Part shown: positions 52,295 to 61,907 of the stretch, in pieces
How positions within the stretch are numbered: the first letter of the stretch is position 1
How the letters are laid out: every line of letters begins with the position of its first letter
Source: Bacteroidia bacterium
Lineage (GTDB): Bacteria > Bacteroidota > Bacteroidia > Flavobacteriales > Flavobacteriaceae
Length of the DNA stretch: 64,000 nucleotides
Assembly: GCA_030430535.1 (NCBI GenBank)
Contig: JAUIKY010000002.1
Coordinates: forward strand, 1 to 64,000
Direction: 5' to 3'
Notes under the pieces: model-generated
Database searches by the model: none
What the model was told of the DNA's origin: nothing
Seen by the model: only the letters and a program-made list of their open reading frames with translations
Program-made: the position numbers and the translations under genes

Positions 52295-55279
52295 TTATTT
52301 CGCTATCAGTTTTAAGTTTTTATTTAGGTTACTCCCTTTTACGTTTAAAATGTACATGCCTTGAAGGTTTTTATCTTCAATATTTATTTGGAAGCGCCCT
52401 TTTCCAACAGACTCAACATTTTTGTCCATGATCAACTTTCCGGTAACATCGGTAAGCGTTACCTGTAACTTCAAATCATTATAAGCTCCAATAACAATGT
52501 TTATTTTCTGGCTTACCGGATTAGGGTAAACCTGAACGCTATTATTAAAACTGAATTCTTTGTTGCTTAAAGAACCGTTCTGGTATAGATTAGATACCTC
52601 GGCATCCGTTAAAGCGAAATTGAATATTTTAAGTTCATCTAATTCGCCTCTATAGGGGGCAGGTGATGTACCATTCTGGAGCTCTAATTCACCTATATTA
52701 CCTAAAATTAAATCACTAACTTCTGCTATGCCTGAAACGCCTGTTTCGTCCAAATCAGCCACAAAAGTGCCATTTCTAAACAACTTCAATTTATGTTGTT
52801 CAACATCTCGCATTACCACAACATGCACCCAAGTATCATTAAAAAAGTCTGAAGCCCCTGTTGAAAGTTCTTTTTTAGTTGAGTTATCATCAATAGCAAA
52901 ACGCAACTGGCTATCTTTAAATTCAATATTATACCTTTTACCTGTAGATCCGGTTGAACTGTTTACAGTAAACGAACCTTTACACAACAAATACGCACTG
53001 TTAGACCCTGTTGGCATTAAGTTAAGCGGTGCTTTCATCCATAATGAAATGGAGAAAGAACTATTGTTAAGGTAAATTTGATCTTGATTTGGAATATTAA
53101 CAATGAACGTTTCACTTGGAGCTGTTGAAAAATCGATGGCATTATTTTCTTTTCCTGCAACCCTAACGCTAGCATTATCATAACTTACATCTAAAACCCC
53201 GTGGTTAGCGTAATTTGACCCATCGGCAATTTGTGCACCATCTGATGGCGCTTCATCAAACGACCAGTACCCAACTATTTCCTTAGGTACATTCGCAATA
53301 GTTCTAAACTGCCAAATGTTACCGGTAACCAAACCTTTGCTATTAGAAGCATCGATTCTCCAATAGTAATTGGTATCGGTAGTTAAACCGCCCACTTGAT
53401 ACGACGGACTCGCTGAATAGGGTACATTTGCTATTTTTGTAAGGTTGGTTGACTCTTCACCAAAATACACCTCAAAGTTTTCAGTATTATCACTACCGCT
53501 CCATGATAACGTTGTGTTTCCTCCTGAAAGTTCTACAAAATTAAAACCATTGGTCGGCATAGGCTCTGATGCTTTATCTGGTGCCGTAGGAATGGCTGGT
53601 GTTGTTATTGAAGCATTTGCATACGCCGAGGCTTCAGAACTATTTACCGCCTTTATTCTATAATAATACTTGGTATCTGGCACTAAATTCGAGTCGTTAT
53701 ACGATGTCTCATTGGCACCTACATGCGCGATTTCAGAAAAAGAGTTTCCATCAATTGATCGCTCAATAACATAGTTATCTTCGTTATCTGCGTTGTCACT
53801 CCAATTGATGGTTAAAGAACTATTTGCCTGTACTTCTGTTGTACTTACATTGGTGAAGTTTAAATTTGATGGTGGTATTAAAAAATCTGGTGGTGTTTGG
53901 TTAACCAAGCCATTAATGTACACTTCTATATTTAAATATGGTGAGTTTGATGTACTTACTAACAAAGCATCATTAGCATCATTTTTATTTAATCCATTGT
54001 TATCCTCCCATTCGTCCGGCATACCATCATTATCGGTATCTTGTGGAGACGGTGCACTGTAAACGTGCCCTACCCCACCATTTTCAAAAGGTAAATCTGT
54101 TTCACGGTAAACGTAAAAGGCTTCGGTACCTTTTGATTTTAAATCGGCTATCATTAAACTATCTACCTGATCTCGTTTTGGGTAAGAAGCCCCAACGCTC
54201 AATACAATATTATCAAAAGCCTGTTGTGCCGTTAACGGGGCATTCTTAACAGGGTAATCATAAGGTTCTGATTGCAGACTATTTGCGTCGCCCGTTGGGT
54301 AACCTGTTAAATCTTCGGAAACCAAATTTCCATCTAAAACACCGTTTTTATTACTGTCAAAATAATTTCCAGAACCATAAAGGTAGAAATTGGAATTCCC
54401 TCTGTTAAAAGGCGTGGTAACATCATTACCGGTATGTGGGCCACTAATAAAATAGTTATTGATAATGTTTACATTGGAAATTCCTGCAGAATCGCCCCCC
54501 ATTATGTAGGCATCGCCAGATTCACTATGGCCGTAAGTATTCCCATAGTTGCCCCAGTTGTAAACTACATTATTTACAAATTCGTTAATGCCTTTAACCT
54601 TTGGGTTACGTGTTTTATTACTGATATAAAGGTTTCCTATTAAACTGATTTTTCCATCGGAAGGTTGCATGAGCCCACCGGCCGAGTGGTTGTGCCTGTG
54701 CAAACCGTGACCGATAATGGAGTTTTGGATAGTGATATTATCTGGACTGGTGCCTTTATTGTCCCAGTTTACTGAAAACACTTCATCTGTGCCCCAGGTA
54801 AAGGTCATGTGGTCAAAAATCATATTGGCTCCATTTGAAACGCCCGAGGCATCTTTGTCTTTTGCCCATCCGCCAAAACGTATTCTTAAGTAGCGCGCAA
54901 TAGTATTACTGGCACCGGAAAACATGACACGCTGCCCATAAAAAACAATACCTTCACCAGGTGCTGTTTGCCCAGCAATAGTAGTGTTTTTTGGAACGAC
55001 CATATCCGATTCTACATTAATGATACCACCAACTTTAAACAGAATAAAACGTCCTTCTTGACTAATGGCATCTCGAAATGATCCTGGGCCACTATCGTTT
55101 AAATTAGTTACCAAATAGATTTGCGGATTAGAATGGCCTCTAGCACCTGTGGTGTATCTGCCAAAGCCTGTTGCCTCTGGAAAAGCCAGGGTTTGTGCGC
55201 TTAAATACATTGAAGATAATGTTAGCGCAGCAATTGTAATAACCTTTAAAAGGTATTTGGACATAAGGAATTTGTTCAT
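52295..55279 (-). CDS. Modular PL1-like pectate lyase with FN3, LamG-like and T9SS domains
   Basis: A 994-residue secreted protein. Signal peptide (1-about 29), then PL1-like beta-helix (about 33-370: FPEATGFGRYTTGARGHSNP, GSFRDAISQEGRFILFKVGGII, NTTIAGQTAPGEGI, MIFDHMTFTWGTDEVFSV, HRHNHSAGGLMQP). A Ca-binding stretch follows (DTDNDGMPDEWEDNNGLNKNDAND, about 415-440), then two FN3-like domains (about 470-660), a LamG/concanavalin-like binding domain (about 670-890) and a T9SS sorting domain ending LKLIAK. It should cut pectate at the cell surface while holding onto glycan. No ACAGGAT box upstream. Confidence 0.88.
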   Translation of the reverse strand: MNKFLMSKYLLKVITIAALTLSSMYLSAQTLAFPEATGFGRYTTGARGHSNPQIYLVTNLNDSGPGSFRDAISQEGRFILFKVGGIINVESDMVVPKNTTIAGQTAPGEGIVFYGQRVMFSGASNTIARYLRIRFGGWAKDKDASGVSNGANMIFDHMTFTWGTDEVFSVNWDNKGTSPDNITIQNSIIGHGLHRHNHSAGGLMQPSDGKISLIGNLYISNKTRNPKVKGINEFVNNVVYNWGNYGNTYGHSESGDAYIMGGDSAGISNVNIINNYFISGPHTGNDVTTPFNRGNSNFYLYGSGNYFDSNKNGVLDGNLVSEDLTGYPTGDANSLQSEPYDYPVKNAPLTAQQAFDNIVLSVGASYPKRDQVDSLMIADLKSKGTEAFYVYRETDLPFENGGVGHVYSAPSPQDTDNDGMPDEWEDNNGLNKNDANDALLVSTSNSPYLNIEVYINGLVNQTPPDFLIPPSNLNFTNVSTTEVQANSSLTINWSDNADNEDNYVIERSIDGNSFSEIAHVGANETSYNDSNLVPDTKYYYRIKAVNSSEASAYANASITTPAIPTAPDKASEPMPTNGFNFVELSGGNTTLSWSGSDNTENFEVYFGEESTNLTKIANVPYSASPSYQVGGLTTDTNYYWRIDASNSKGLVTGNIWQFRTIANVPKEIVGYWSFDEAPSDGAQIADGSNYANHGVLDVSYDNASVRVAGKENNAIDFSTAPSETFIVNIPNQDQIYLNNSSFSISLWMKAPLNLMPTGSNSAYLLCKGSFTVNSSTGSTGKRYNIEFKDSQLRFAIDDNSTKKELSTGASDFFNDTWVHVVVMRDVEQHKLKLFRNGTFVADLDETGVSGIAEVSDLILGNIGELELQNGTSPAPYRGELDELKIFNFALTDAEVSNLYQNGSLSNKEFSFNNSVQVYPNPVSQKINIVIGAYNDLKLQVTLTDVTGKLIMDKNVESVGKGRFQINIEDKNLQGMYILNVKGSNLNKNLKLIAK

Positions 55280-55366
55280 AATAATTGTGTTTATATAAGC
55301 TTAGTTTGTTCGGTATTTCGTTAAATCAGGTTGTTTATTCTTTCATTTTTATCACAGTTTACAAAA

Positions 55367-55394
55367 AAGGCCTCAAAAAAATAATCGAGGCCTT
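55367..55394 (-). terminator. Terminator after the second susCD operon
   Basis: Stem AAGGCCTC / GAGGCCTT with a 12-nt loop, followed on the minus strand by a T run, 33 bp after the SusD stop at 55427. Confidence 0.85.
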
Positions 55395-55426
55395 ATCTCT
55401 TCAATATTTAAATTGAAGTTAAAATT

Positions 55427-57223
55427 CTATTCTTCTTCTTTCCAAATGAAAGGTAAATACCAATTTTCTTTATTCATTAGTCTTGAACGTACTTCATCGG
55501 CTTTTGCATTCCCCTCTTTTGAAAGTTTTTCATATATTTTATCAGCTAGAAAAGCGGGATCGTTACGTCGTAGAGCGACTCTAACTAAATCACCCCATCG
55601 GTTTCCTTCATAAGCTAATTCTAAAGCACTTTCCTCTATTAAGTCGTCTTCAATGGATATTAAACTATCTCCCACAACTTGTTTATATTCTACATAAGCC
55701 CTGCCGCGAACCCCTTCATTTCGGTGCCAATCGCCCCTGTAGTAGGGAAAATCACCTTGTCTAGCATCAAAATTGTAGGGAAAAGGCAGATTGGTCTGTT
55801 CAATATTAGTTACATCGTCTTCTCCTGGAACACCATACTCAGATTGTATACCGTTATTTAAAAGCGCATTAGCCAATCTGTGTTTGCCATCTCGATTGGC
55901 GGCTTCGGCATAACGCAAATGAAGTTTTGCTGCCCGGTACAAAAACCAATCACCATCGGTTTGGAATTCATCTATGGGCGTTGGTATTATATTGTTAAAA
56001 TTTAAATAATTGTAAAGATATTTTACAATGACCTCTTGGTCGTTGATTATATTATACGAAAACTTTTGGCCACGGGCATCATAAGGTATACCGTTGCGCT
56101 GATCTTGGTCCTTCCATAAATCGATGGCCCTTTGCGAAGGTTTTAATAAATAACTCCCACCTTGATTAGAAAATAAATCTATAAATGGATTTTTAGGTGC
56201 AAAATTACTATCAAAAGGCAATGACCATATCCACTCGGTATTCCACCTAGCATCTTTCTCTCTTGCAAATATAGATCGCCAACCTTGTGTATTATTATTT
56301 ACCAACCCTGTGGCATCTTGCTCTCTAAAGCGTAAATACCCCACTGCTAAATCGTCATTTGTACTAACGTTACGTGAGCCCACTCGGTATGTATCAAAAA
56401 GTACACCAATATTACCGCTTCCGGTTCCTGTTTCCATAACGTTTTTATAGTGGCTTGCTGCCTCTAAATAATTCCCTTTCCAGAGTTGAAGGTCTCCCAA
56501 TAGACATCCTTTATTGATGAAAAATTTAGGAGTATTGTACCCATCTACATTTATTACCAAAGAACTATCGCCGCTATAGGCATCGGTATAAGGCAAACTT
56601 TCAGTGAATGCAACCAATTCATCAATTAGCTGTTCAAATGGAATTTTGTTGAATTCATTCGGGTCAGCTATATCATCGATGTCCTCAATGGGTTCAGTAA
56701 TATAGGGTACGCTTCCATAATGCATCCCCAATTGCAAATACAACCAACTACGTAGGGTACCAATATCGGAATAACGTTCGTTAAACTCATCTGTATCCAA
56801 TCTAAAATCGGCACGCATCAATTCAAAATTCTTCAGGATATCGTTGCATATATTTATTACCTCATAAAAATCCTTAGGATTGGCATAGGGGTTATTGGCG
56901 CTAACCGAATGTTCATGGAGTTCTTGAAACGTTAAATCGGCATTTTCGGTAGGACTTGCCAAATCTGCCCTTAATTCATTTAAAACAACATATTTTTCTG
57001 CTAGGCCCATCAACTTACCGTACACACCAACCACTGCGGCATCGGCATCAAAAACATCACGGTAAACTTGATCTTTGTTCAATTTATCTTGTGGTTCAAC
57101 CTCAATAAAATCTTGACAGGAAGTTAAGCTGGCCATGATAGCTAGGACTACTAAACTAAACTTTCCTTTAATATTTTTTACAATCATAGTTTTCATTTTT
57201 CTAAATCTAAAATTCAAAATCAT
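55427..57223 (-). CDS. SusD/RagB-type lipoprotein (second set)
   Basis: A 598-residue SusD homologue, longer than the first one. The ATG at 57223 overlaps the SusC stop by one base, but the lipoprotein signal (MKTMIVKNIKGKFSLVVLAIMASLTSC) starts at an ATG nine codons later (57196), which may be the real start. SusD parts: DVFDADAAVVGVYGKLMGL, IGTLRSWLYLQLGMHYGSVPYI, PKFFINKGCLLGDLQLWKGNYLEAASHYKNVM, YRAAKLHLRYAEAANRDGKHRLA and SALELAYEGNRWGDLVRVALRR. It partners the SusC encoded directly upstream. Glycan unknown; not closely similar to the 44508 SusD. Confidence 0.9.
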   Translation of the reverse strand: MILNFRFRKMKTMIVKNIKGKFSLVVLAIMASLTSCQDFIEVEPQDKLNKDQVYRDVFDADAAVVGVYGKLMGLAEKYVVLNELRADLASPTENADLTFQELHEHSVSANNPYANPKDFYEVINICNDILKNFELMRADFRLDTDEFNERYSDIGTLRSWLYLQLGMHYGSVPYITEPIEDIDDIADPNEFNKIPFEQLIDELVAFTESLPYTDAYSGDSSLVINVDGYNTPKFFINKGCLLGDLQLWKGNYLEAASHYKNVMETGTGSGNIGVLFDTYRVGSRNVSTNDDLAVGYLRFREQDATGLVNNNTQGWRSIFAREKDARWNTEWIWSLPFDSNFAPKNPFIDLFSNQGGSYLLKPSQRAIDLWKDQDQRNGIPYDARGQKFSYNIINDQEVIVKYLYNYLNFNNIIPTPIDEFQTDGDWFLYRAAKLHLRYAEAANRDGKHRLANALLNNGIQSEYGVPGEDDVTNIEQTNLPFPYNFDARQGDFPYYRGDWHRNEGVRGRAYVEYKQVVGDSLISIEDDLIEESALELAYEGNRWGDLVRVALRRNDPAFLADKIYEKLSKEGNAKADEVRSRLMNKENWYLPFIWKEEE

Positions 57224-60200
57224 TATAGTCCAAGGCGTACCCCTAATTGAACCGTAGTAAATTGAGGCATTAGGCCAATATCTGCACCTTGTCCGAAAAT
57301 GGATGAAGTAGCACTAAATTCTGGGTCGTAACCTAAATAATCTGTTAAAGTGAACAAATTATTACCAGAAGCATAAACTTTTACATATTTAATGATAGCT
57401 GGATCTATTTCTATATCGTAAGCCACCGTTAGTGTTTTCAATCTTAAATATGAGCCATCTTCAATCCATCTACTTGAAAAAGAAGCGTTACCTAACGGAT
57501 CTCCCCAAGCAGCTCGAGGAATTGAAGTTTGCTGCCCCTCTGCTATCCAACGGTTGTTTATTGCTGCACTCTGATTTTCGAAACCGCTCATTTGTTCTAA
57601 ACTGCGTCTTACTCCATTATATAAATCATTACCTACTGAAAAATTAAACAATCCGGAAATACTCAATCTTTTGTAATTAAAAACAGTACTGATGCTTCCT
57701 GTAAAGTCTGGGTTAGGGTTACCAATTACTTTTCTATCGTTTTCATCAATGATATTATCACCGTTCAAATCTTCGAAAATTACGTCACCACCACTAAACG
57801 GCATTAAGCTTCCGTTTTCCATTCTTCTGGAAAGTCCAGCCGCATTAGCTTCAGCAGTAGTACTGTAAACGCCGTTGGCTTGGTATCCATAAAACAAATT
57901 GGCGTCCTGGCCTTCGTCCGTAATATATGTAGCACCACCAAAATGCGTTAAGATTCTATTATTTGGAATACCTAAAACCTCATTTTTATATTTTGAAATG
58001 TTAACTCCTAAGTCCCATTTGGTATCTGGTGTATTAACTAACCTGGTATTAAGCCCTAATTCAACACCATTGGTTTTCATGTTTCCACTGTTTGAAACGA
58101 TATACTCAAAACCACTGGTTGTGTTCAGTGTTTGATAAGTAATCATGTCTGTAGTTTCGTTGTTAAAAACGTCAACCGAGAAATTCAAACGTTCGTTGAA
58201 CAAAGCAATATCGGTACCTAAATTGAACTTGCGCACTTTTTCATGCTTTAGTTTTGGATTTCCAATATTGCCCCTAACCAATCCTTGGATACCTAGTAAG
58301 TTTTGGGACACATAAAGTTGCTGTGCAGTATAGTTTCCAATATCATCATTTCCACTTAAACCAATACTAGCGCGCAGTTTAAACAAATCGATACCAGAGT
58401 TGTTCATAAATTTTTCAGACGATACTAACCAAGCTCCCGATAACGATCCCAAAGAACCGAAAGACACATCTTCTCCAAATCTACTGGAGCCATCGTAAGC
58501 CGAATTAACGGTTAAGAAATATTTATTTACATAATTATATTCTGCACTTAAATATGCGTTTACCCAATTCCATTCTCCTAGGGCACCGCCTACTTGTCTT
58601 AACAAGTTGCTACCCGCACCAACGGTAGTAAAGTCGTCTGTAGCCGAATTGAATCCAAGCCCCAAATCACTTTCAGATTCGTTGGATTGAGTTCTCATAC
58701 CCAATCTAACATGGAAATTATGTTTGTAGTCAATACTCTTATCAAACGATAAATAACCATCTGTGTAAAGAGAGTATAATTTTTGAACTTCACTTCCACT
58801 TCTATTTTTGGCAATGGCTGTTGGCAAAACAATATCGGCAACGCCAAAATCAGGAATAAAGAAGGTTTCACGTTCTTTGTTATAGGTTAAACCAACCAGT
58901 AAATTTGCCGATACCGTTTTACTGAAATCGTACTGGAAGTTTAAATTTCCAAAGAAGCGGTAGTTTTTATTAATCCCAATACCGTTTTGCATTATGGCTG
59001 CCGGGTTACTCACATCAAAAATATCTACATCGGCCAAATTTGGCGACACTTCTCCTGTTTCGTTAATAGCGTTTACGGCAACGAAAGGCGCCTTTGTTAA
59101 ACCTAAGTACAACGGACTTGTTTTGTAGGCAAGACCTTGATCGTTTTGATTTTCTGTGTTATAAATAAACGATAGGTTAGCATCAACCGAAAGTTTATCT
59201 GTAAGACGTAAAGCTGCATTAAGCCTTGTACTGTAACGCTGTAAATCTGAGTTTCCTGAAATACCTTCACTGTTTACATACCCTACAGATATTCCATATT
59301 TTGCAATATCGTCACCACCTCTAATTTTTAAGTAGTAGTTTTGGTTTTGGCTACTTCTAAACACTTTATCCTGCCAATCTGTATTATTATGATATTGGTA
59401 ATATACGCCGCTATCTCTATTATCCATCATCCAAGGCATATTGGCTATTTGCTGTTGGGTGTCTCCTCTTGAGGCCATTAACTGCGACAAATAAGTACGA
59501 TATTGTCCAGAATTCATCACGGGTAAAGGTCTTGGGTCTTCATTTACACCGCCATACATTGTAAAATCGATTTTGGTACTTAATTCTACTGGACGCGTTG
59601 TGGTTATGATGATAACTCCATTGGCTCCTTTTGTTCCATATAATGATGAACCATCCTTTAAAACAGTAATATCCTCTATATCTTTCACCTCTAACATAGT
59701 TAGTGGTGACGAACGGTTGTATTGGATAATCCCCGAACCATAATCTTCATCGTCATAAATCATCCCATCAAGAATAATTAACGGTTTATTGGTGGCATAT
59801 AGCGAATTGAACCCTCTTAATGTTAGGTAAGCACCCGATCCTGGAACCCCAGAGTTACCAACACTATTTAAACCGGTTATTCGACCTTGAAGAAAATTGC
59901 CCACAGATTGGTTTACAGGGTTGCCCCATTGTTCCTTTTCGAAATCCAGAACCTGTGCCGCTTTCGGGCTATTGTACTGCAATTCCTGATCATTACCTGG
60001 TAAATCTGAAACTTGATAAAACTGGGAATAACTTGCTTCGTACAATGCTATTTCAATACCACTTTTTTTATTGTTTAAAGGGAACACTTTGGTTTGGTAA
60101 TCTTGCCCGCTAATAATCAACAAGGCATTTAGGTGAGGGGCTTGTATAGAAAAACTACCATCTTCTTCGGAAATGGAAGCCGAAAAATCCTTGATAGTTA

Positions 60201-60405
60201 TATTAATACCTGATATTCCCTCTCCAGTTACAGCATTTTTTATTAAGCCTTTAATTTGGATACCTTTATTTGTTTTAGAATTTACCGTTGTAGAATCATT
60301 TGCATTTTGAGCACAAAGATTCTTGTCAATTCCACCGAATAAAAGTATGCCTAGTAGAGTGGTTATTTGTAATATTTTGAGCATAATAGTTGGTTTAAAA
60401 GACAT
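57223..60405 (-). CDS. SusC/RagA-type TonB-dependent transporter (second set, atypical TonB-box region)
   Basis: A 1060-residue outer membrane transporter. Signal peptide (about 8-32), carboxypeptidase-regulatory-like domain (about 47-120, IQIKGLIKNAVTGEGISGINITIKD), plug (about 150-290, VGNFLQGRITGLNSVGNSGVPGSGAYLTLRGFNSL, DIEDITVLKDGSSLYGTKGANGVIIITT) and a beta-barrel ending VQLGVRLGL. Unlike the first SusC, the usual DEVVVIGYG segment is missing; instead a SYSQFYQVSDLPGNDQELQYNSPKAA linker joins the domains. It comes directly after two FAS1 lipoproteins and shares a stop/start overlap with SusD. Confidence 0.9.
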   Translation of the reverse strand: MSFKPTIMLKILQITTLLGILLFGGIDKNLCAQNANDSTTVNSKTNKGIQIKGLIKNAVTGEGISGINITIKDFSASISEEDGSFSIQAPHLNALLIISGQDYQTKVFPLNNKKSGIEIALYEASYSQFYQVSDLPGNDQELQYNSPKAAQVLDFEKEQWGNPVNQSVGNFLQGRITGLNSVGNSGVPGSGAYLTLRGFNSLYATNKPLIILDGMIYDDEDYGSGIIQYNRSSPLTMLEVKDIEDITVLKDGSSLYGTKGANGVIIITTTRPVELSTKIDFTMYGGVNEDPRPLPVMNSGQYRTYLSQLMASRGDTQQQIANMPWMMDNRDSGVYYQYHNNTDWQDKVFRSSQNQNYYLKIRGGDDIAKYGISVGYVNSEGISGNSDLQRYSTRLNAALRLTDKLSVDANLSFIYNTENQNDQGLAYKTSPLYLGLTKAPFVAVNAINETGEVSPNLADVDIFDVSNPAAIMQNGIGINKNYRFFGNLNFQYDFSKTVSANLLVGLTYNKERETFFIPDFGVADIVLPTAIAKNRSGSEVQKLYSLYTDGYLSFDKSIDYKHNFHVRLGMRTQSNESESDLGLGFNSATDDFTTVGAGSNLLRQVGGALGEWNWVNAYLSAEYNYVNKYFLTVNSAYDGSSRFGEDVSFGSLGSLSGAWLVSSEKFMNNSGIDLFKLRASIGLSGNDDIGNYTAQQLYVSQNLLGIQGLVRGNIGNPKLKHEKVRKFNLGTDIALFNERLNFSVDVFNNETTDMITYQTLNTTSGFEYIVSNSGNMKTNGVELGLNTRLVNTPDTKWDLGVNISKYKNEVLGIPNNRILTHFGGATYITDEGQDANLFYGYQANGVYSTTAEANAAGLSRRMENGSLMPFSGGDVIFEDLNGDNIIDENDRKVIGNPNPDFTGSISTVFNYKRLSISGLFNFSVGNDLYNGVRRSLEQMSGFENQSAAINNRWIAEGQQTSIPRAAWGDPLGNASFSSRWIEDGSYLRLKTLTVAYDIEIDPAIIKYVKVYASGNNLFTLTDYLGYDPEFSATSSIFGQGADIGLMPQFTTVQLGVRLGL

Positions 60406-61890
60406 TTATTTTATTACTGGAACTAGTTTTAAATAATCGAGCGATAGGGTATTTTCACCATTAACCCCTGTATTGGCTGCTACAAGTGATAGAAGGTCAA
60501 GTCTTCCCGCTTCTTCAAGGGTAAACTCGCCAACATAAACTTCATCATAGACATTTAGATCAACTTCAGCCGGTAATTCGGCAATGGGATCAACTACTTC
60601 GCCTTCTTCATTAATAGTGCCTCCAACCCTTAAGGTTTGCGTAAAAGCGTTGCCCTGAATATCGTTTATAGCCCGCCAATAAACTTGGTATGTGGTACTG
60701 TACATGTTATTGGCACTGTAATTAATGGCAAATGAAGGCTGCCCATGGTTTTGAACCATAATGTCATAAAACAATTCGCCATTTGGGTCTTCTTTTTCAC
60801 GATAAAATGTATTTGCCCGTTTATCGTTTTGACTGAAACCATCAGGCTCTTCACCTTCAATTTGTGTGGTTTGTAAACGGTTTTCTAGCGGCACCTCAAG
60901 AGCACTCATTACATAAACGATACCGTTACTTAACAATATTTCATCTACTATGTTGTCTTCATCAATAGGAACTTCAACACCAAAACGCGAAACAAATTGG
61001 GTGCTAGAAAGGTTTTCTCGCGCCACGGCTTTATGGAAAGCCATATCCCTAACTGTAAAATAACGGGCATAGGTTTGTGTTGAATCAGCAGTGCCCTTCA
61101 TTAAATAAGGCTCTAAATTTTCTACCTCTGTATTAAACCCATTATTTTCAAGTAAGAAAAACGTGTATTTGTTCTTCTCATTGTTCAAATTGTAAACATT
61201 GTTTAAATAAGAATTCTTAAGTGAATCGGCATATAACTCATGGATTTCCGGTTCACTAGCTTTAGCAATACTATCATTTCTGTAAATATCAAATCCATTA
61301 AGAGATAATAAATATGAACTCATAGCATTGCTGCCCGCCATACTATTAACATACTGCCAAATATTTTGGCGCGGCTCCAAAGCTTTACTCACAATATGGA
61401 ACAGTCCATTTGATGCGTACTGATCTGCAGTAACCACAGGAGCATCTTCTAGCATGGATCCGTTTCTAAATTCTAAGTATTTGTCTGAAAGCATTTGAAC
61501 GGTTACGGTATCTTGCTCCGTAACCGATGAAAACGCCGTAAGTGCAATGTGGTTACGCACAAACAGCCTCTTTTTAGACAAATCGCTCAATAGTGACGGG
61601 TCAACTTGGTTCATGGCATCGTTATTGGGTGCCCAAACCGTATAGGTTTTAGAACCTGAAAGCAATCCATCCAGCCCTGTTTCGGCTAATAGCTTACCAA
61701 ACTCACTGGTTTGTGCTGTGCTTTCTATACGCTCACTTAAATTTTGACTTAAATTTTGATCGTTTGTCTTGGTGTGGTCGTCCCATGGCTCGGAACAAGC
61801 CACTACTGAAATGAGCCCCACGCAGGCCAAAAATATTTTTGTATATGTTTTTATTGACATCATCCTTAATGGATTAGGTTTAACTATCAT
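60406..61890 (-). CDS. Fasciclin (FAS1) domain lipoprotein
   Basis: A 494-residue lipoprotein. The signal starts at Met10/Met11 (61863 or 61860: MMSIKTYTKIFLACVGLISVVAC), so the first ATG at 61890 may be too early. One clear FAS1 domain (about 55-170, FGKLLAETGLDGLLSGSKTYTVWAPNNDAMNQV ... GLFHIVSKALEP), a more diverged second one (about 185-335, ending NGIVYVMSALEVP), then a C-terminal beta-rich region (about 365-494). FAS1 domains serve adhesion or ligand binding. Located between SusD and SusC homologues, it is probably an accessory surface glycan-binding protein; no enzymatic motif is visible. Confidence 0.82.
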   Translation of the reverse strand: MIVKPNPLRMMSIKTYTKIFLACVGLISVVACSEPWDDHTKTNDQNLSQNLSERIESTAQTSEFGKLLAETGLDGLLSGSKTYTVWAPNNDAMNQVDPSLLSDLSKKRLFVRNHIALTAFSSVTEQDTVTVQMLSDKYLEFRNGSMLEDAPVVTADQYASNGLFHIVSKALEPRQNIWQYVNSMAGSNAMSSYLLSLNGFDIYRNDSIAKASEPEIHELYADSLKNSYLNNVYNLNNEKNKYTFFLLENNGFNTEVENLEPYLMKGTADSTQTYARYFTVRDMAFHKAVARENLSSTQFVSRFGVEVPIDEDNIVDEILLSNGIVYVMSALEVPLENRLQTTQIEGEEPDGFSQNDKRANTFYREKEDPNGELFYDIMVQNHGQPSFAINYSANNMYSTTYQVYWRAINDIQGNAFTQTLRVGGTINEEGEVVDPIAELPAEVDLNVYDEVYVGEFTLEEAGRLDLLSLVAANTGVNGENTLSLDYLKLVPVIK

Positions 61891-61907
61891 TTTCTAAATT
61901 CTATTTT

